Positions 60,394-64,000 of a stretch of 64,000 bases of DNA are shown here, piece by piece (position 1 is the first letter of the stretch; the number at the start of each line of letters is the position of its first letter). The notes beneath the pieces are model-generated. The model ran no database searches and was not told the origin of the DNA. It saw only the letters and a program-made list of their open reading frames with translations. Source of the DNA: Siphonodentalium dalli. Taxonomy: Eukaryota > Mollusca > Scaphopoda > Gadilida > Siphonodentaliidae. A program made the position numbers and the translations under genes. The stretch spans positions 51,659,349 through 51,723,348 of the forward strand of contig CP136062.1 of NCBI GenBank assembly GCA_032622095.1, read 5' to 3'.

Positions 60394-63211
60394 TACAGTA
60401 ATGCCCTAAATAATCAACTCCTTAACCACAGCAGAATTATGGGTAACTTTTCCGGATTTATCTGGAAATATGGCTTGTTGCCATTCATCGGAAAGTTCTT
60501 TCCGATGTATGGCAACAAGCAGTGTTCGCCCTGCCATTAGCCATTTTAGCAAATTGCGAAAAAAAATACAAAGTGGCTAAAATAAATATGCTGGTGGCTA
60601 AAAAATATGGCTACAGGCATTTTTCGTGTCGACCGCGGACTGAACGACAATTTATTGTAAACAAAAGAAATTAACCGGCTTAGCACAAGACGACTTAACG
60701 TTATTCGCGAGAGCTGACGAGAATGATGATATTACGGATGTGTTCGATTAGCTGTACTTTCGGACGTCAGTTTCACGCCCTGGGCAATTGACCCTTCCGC
60801 AGATCTCGTCATTATCCAATCAGATAACGGCATCTATTCACTAAGAGCCTGTGTTATTTCCGGTAAGACATGATCGTTTGTTTTATAGCGTAGCAACAGT
60901 AATATCGGCGGCTCTTTGTTCAAAGTAAACATTTTTTTTAATTGGCAAGATTATTATTATATATAAAGTTTCATACAAAGAATCCGTTCATCGATCTCCT
61001 TATCGTTTGGTGAAATACATATTGGTGTTAATTATGTTTTGCTTATTCTAGATTGTGACATTTGTGATTTTGATTTAAAATATATGTTATTCCAATTGAA
61101 TAGTTATGGTGTTCTTATATCTGATTAATTGAAAATTGGAGTAGGCAGCTCACATGAGGTGTCTTCACAGTTTGTGATCTGCAACTGATTATCGGATTAC
61201 ATAATACGGTAATGATGTGCAAATAGAGTCTCAGTCCAGATTCAATAAAACCTTGTTTAACAAAACCCATGTCATGCTATAATCACCTTGTTACTGAGTC
61301 TGCCAAATTTCGAGAGTGTCACTTACTGGCTGCATTAGCAATGGCATGTGAACTAATTGATTTATAATATGTGTCGTCTTAATGACAGGTACATTGTATA
61401 CCATCCACAAGGCTGATCGCACTTGTCTTTCTGTGTCGATCAGTTGGAAGCTTGTCTTTTATTGCACATTAATTGGTGATCGCCACATGCATGCTCGATC
61501 TTGTCACCATGTGGAACATACCGCATGTGAACAGCGACCACTACACGTGCCTGGGGGATCCTTAGATGACAAGCTTGAACGCTGGGGTTTACATCAGTTT
61601 AAAAGTGTTTCAAACTGTTCTGGTTTTTATTCATAAAATAATGTATAATAGTATTTTACCAAATACATACATATGCCGACCCACAAATCGACAATGCATG
61701 ACGTAATTTTAGAATTTTAGAATTTCTAAAAGTTTAGGGGCGGATTCAAAATGCGACTATGTGACCCAACCAGACCAGATGCTAATTTGTGTTGACAGGC
61801 ACAATGAAAGTGGTGATAATAAATGTTCTTAAGTTTAAATCGTCATTTTAACTCCAAAATCCCGTTATGAATACACTATTTTAATACTTTACAATTAGGG
61901 AAACGCCACGAGCAGACTTGACGTCACATATAATCTCTGAATGGGGGGGGGGGGGGGGGGTGCGAGACAAACGATCTAAACGTCGTGGGCATGAGCCGCA
62001 TGACGTTTAAATTGAGATAAACACCAAGATCACTCGTTAATGATAATCAGGGGAATTTACGGATCAGATATACATATATAATATTTTCCACAAACTGTTC
62101 GTAGTTTCAGCAATTATGTGGTGGTTTACACACAGTCCAGCAGTATATTCACAAACGAACGCAGCATTAGTATAGAAAGATATGATTATTATTGCACTCA
62201 ACAAGCTTGACAAGAGAAGTGGCCATCAAAAATAGTCGATGAATCAACCTCAAAATCGACCTGGTGTGATCTTTCATTTTCTCTCTGGCTTCGGGGACAT
62301 TTCGCTCCAACAAACAGTTTACATGTATGTTCCAATTTATTTATTGACACGTTGTGATCATAACCTTAAATTCGCTATATTATCTGAAACTTTACTGACG
62401 GGATTTTAAACATGTATCCACCGAATTAGAAAAGAATTTGTCAAAATAATCCGGCAAATCCAACAGAGCTCCTATAAGCAGCTTCACAGTTTCACTCATA
62501 TTTACCACTTGTTTGTCTTACCGCAGCTAGCTCTATGAAATAATTAGTCGTGGGCGAAGTTATCGGCCGCTGGCGAAAAGGTGAATTAGTCAGTGATCGT
62601 TAAGAGATAGATTCTTTAGACGCTATCACAATTGAGTAAACATAGATGAGTGAAATGGCTTCTTGTGTAACAAAAGGGCTTTATTTTACGGTGTTTTAAA
62701 CTGATTGCAAAAGAGTGAAGTTATATATACGCCTAATTCAAAAGCTTCTCACATTTCATTGACGTTAATGCAGTGGACAGTGTTCAATGGGACAATGACA
62801 CTCACGGACATGACATTAAAGATGGACCTAAACTTAGACAAGATGCAGTGTCAGCCTGAAAGGAAGTTTGCGTCTGTTCTAGAGATAGTTTGAACAGTAG
62901 ATTCGCTGATAATGAGGACTCGGAGATCTACTCTAGTCTCACAAACTGTTTGAGCCGTTATATAGTGATAAGCAAGATATACAGCATTCCAAGCATTTGG
63001 TGGATTAGCGATGTGCTAATTTATCCAACAGTATGTGGCTAAACTTTTTCAAAAGTGGCTAACAAAGTTGCACAAGTGGCTAAAAAAATGGCAACAAAGA
63101 ATTTCGGGCCAGGGCGAACACTGGCAACAAGCCATATTTCCGACTAAATCCTGAAAAGTTACCCATAATTCTGCTGTGGTTAAGGATTCAATTATTTAGA
63201 GCATTACTGTA
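60394..63211. mobile_element. Tc1/mariner-like MITE split by a 2.6-kb hAT-like element
   Basis: Left part 60394-60519 (TACAGTAATGCCCTAAATAA to GATGTATGGCAACAAG) and right part 63124-63211 (GCAACAAGCCATATTTCCGA to GAGCATTACTGTA) rejoin into a normal MITE once the insertion and one 8-bp copy are removed. Confidence 0.92.
60520..63123. mobile_element. hAT-like non-autonomous element, 2604 bp
   Basis: Inverted ends CAGTGTTCGCCCTG / CAGGGCGAACACTG, with perfect 8-bp target duplication GCAACAAG (60512-60519, 63124-63131). TIR start and 8-bp duplication are defining hAT features. Both subterminal zones are rich in GTGGCTAAAA (60571-60615 and 63039-63095). Inside are CpG-bearing sequence and a G18 run (61943-61960). 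Open frames at 61382-61636 and 62705-62893 show no transposase motif. The internal 2.3 kb matches nothing else in the window and may be captured or eroded sequence. Confidence 0.93.
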
Positions 63212-63229
63212 GCTTCCTACTTCATACTA

Positions 63230-63425
63230 AAGTAGGCCTATATCGGTACAACTCTGTTCAAAACCAAACGTTGATGTACATAAAGATATATAATAAAATA
63301 TTTGTTTTGTGCCGTACATACCGTAGTATATAATATAGTATACGTATATACTGACAACAAAATTATCTGTTTTTTTAGCACAAATGCATATAAGAATATT
63401 TTTGACATATTATTAACTTTGTAGC
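63230..63425 (-). repeat. Inverted copy of the dispersed repeat at 6611-6795
   Basis: GTACAACTCTGTTCAAAACC, GTGCCGTACATACCGTAGTA and the AACTTTGTAGC end are the reverse complement of the earlier copy. Confidence 0.82.
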
Positions 63426-63634
63426 TACAGTAATGCCCTAAATAATCGACGACTCCTTAACCACAGCAGAACTATGGGTAACTTTTCAGGATTTAGTCGG
63501 AAATATGGCTTGTTGCCATTCATCGGAAAGCTCTCACTGATGAATGGCAACAAGCCATATTTCCGACTAAATCCTGAAAAGTTACCCATAATTCTGCTGT
63601 GGTTAAGGAGTCGATTATTTAGGTCATTACTGTA
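63426..63634. mobile_element. Tc1/mariner-like foldback MITE
   Basis: TACAGTAATGCCCTAAATAA to AGGTCATTACTGTA. Left arm intact; right inner arm shortened by about 15 bp (CTGATGAATGGC centre). Confidence 0.9.
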
Positions 63635-64000
63635 CATTATATCTCTGAATGGGCAGCTCAGACAGCAACATCAAGCACTTATTGTATGAACACAGAGCTA
63701 TTCTCTTTTTCCGAATACACCGTTATTCTCAATCTCCATAAAATGCAAAGTTATTGTCCAAAAAATGCATAGTTATTGTTCTGCTCTGGACAATCGGACA
63801 CATAATGTTTTATAGGTTAACCAATACAGGTAAGTGGGTGCCTGACAAGGTGACACATCTGTCCGGGTCAACGTAAGTCACACCTAGCCCTCTGGAATGA
63901 CAATAAAAAGTCAGAATGGAGCACTGGCTGACGGACCTTATGGCCTTTCCGTTTGTCAACATAAGTATAGTGAAAGAATTAATGGCTTTCAACCTATCCG

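Noticed and set aside
24000-64000. DUF21 and first-CBS exons of the CNNM gene
   Set aside because: Searched by eye on the minus strand for the expected motifs and found none. They are more likely outside the window, but a short diverged exon could have been missed.

Overview
This is animal nuclear DNA, not microbial. It is AT-rich, has GT-AG introns and contains a tRNA-derived SINE, a decayed LINE and very many short foldback (MITE-like) elements. The protein fragments and the repeat style (TATACCCCC-ended repeats with GGAC-rich stretches, a SINE whose 3' tail resembles those of shellfish SINEs) suggest a lophotrochozoan, most likely a bivalve mollusc. The species call is inference.

One real gene is visible: the 3' part of a CNNM (ancient conserved domain protein / cyclin M) magnesium-homeostasis membrane protein on the minus strand. 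Five consecutive coding exons lie at 23993-23850, 21521-21384, 17423-17259, 13142-13059 and 1835-1363. All their introns are in the same phase, and they join into 334 residues running from the second CBS domain through the cyclic-nucleotide-binding-homology domain to the stop codon. The exons for the ectodomain, the DUF21 membrane domain and the first CBS domain were not found; they may lie beyond 64000. A broken copy of the second of these exons sits at about 18417-18500. The stretch from 24000 to 64000 holds no other gene I can support. It is either upstream intron of the CNNM gene or intergenic DNA.

Most of the window is mobile DNA in nested layers: (a) TA-flanked foldback MITEs with CAGTAATGC ends (Tc1/mariner-like), about 20 copies; (b) several TTAA-flanked families with CCCTT ends (piggyBac-like), most carrying two long hairpins built from the same roughly 69-bp palindrome; (c) other TTAA-flanked elements; (d) a foldback family whose ends read CAAGYCTGAG; (e) PIF/Harbinger-like elements with GGCC ends and 3-bp TWA duplications; (f) a 2.6-kb hAT-like element with a perfect 8-bp duplication; (g) a 2.57-kb element with GC-rich TACCGCGGTA-type subterminal arrays; (h) a SINE with a perfect 15-bp duplication and a LINE fragment; (i) many tandem repeats.

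The most notable pattern is how these layers interact. The TTAA inside the Tc1-like MITE arms has been used as an insertion site by at least four different TTAA elements. The same two-hairpin cassette has been recruited under at least four different sets of termini, with paired substitutions that keep the stems matched.
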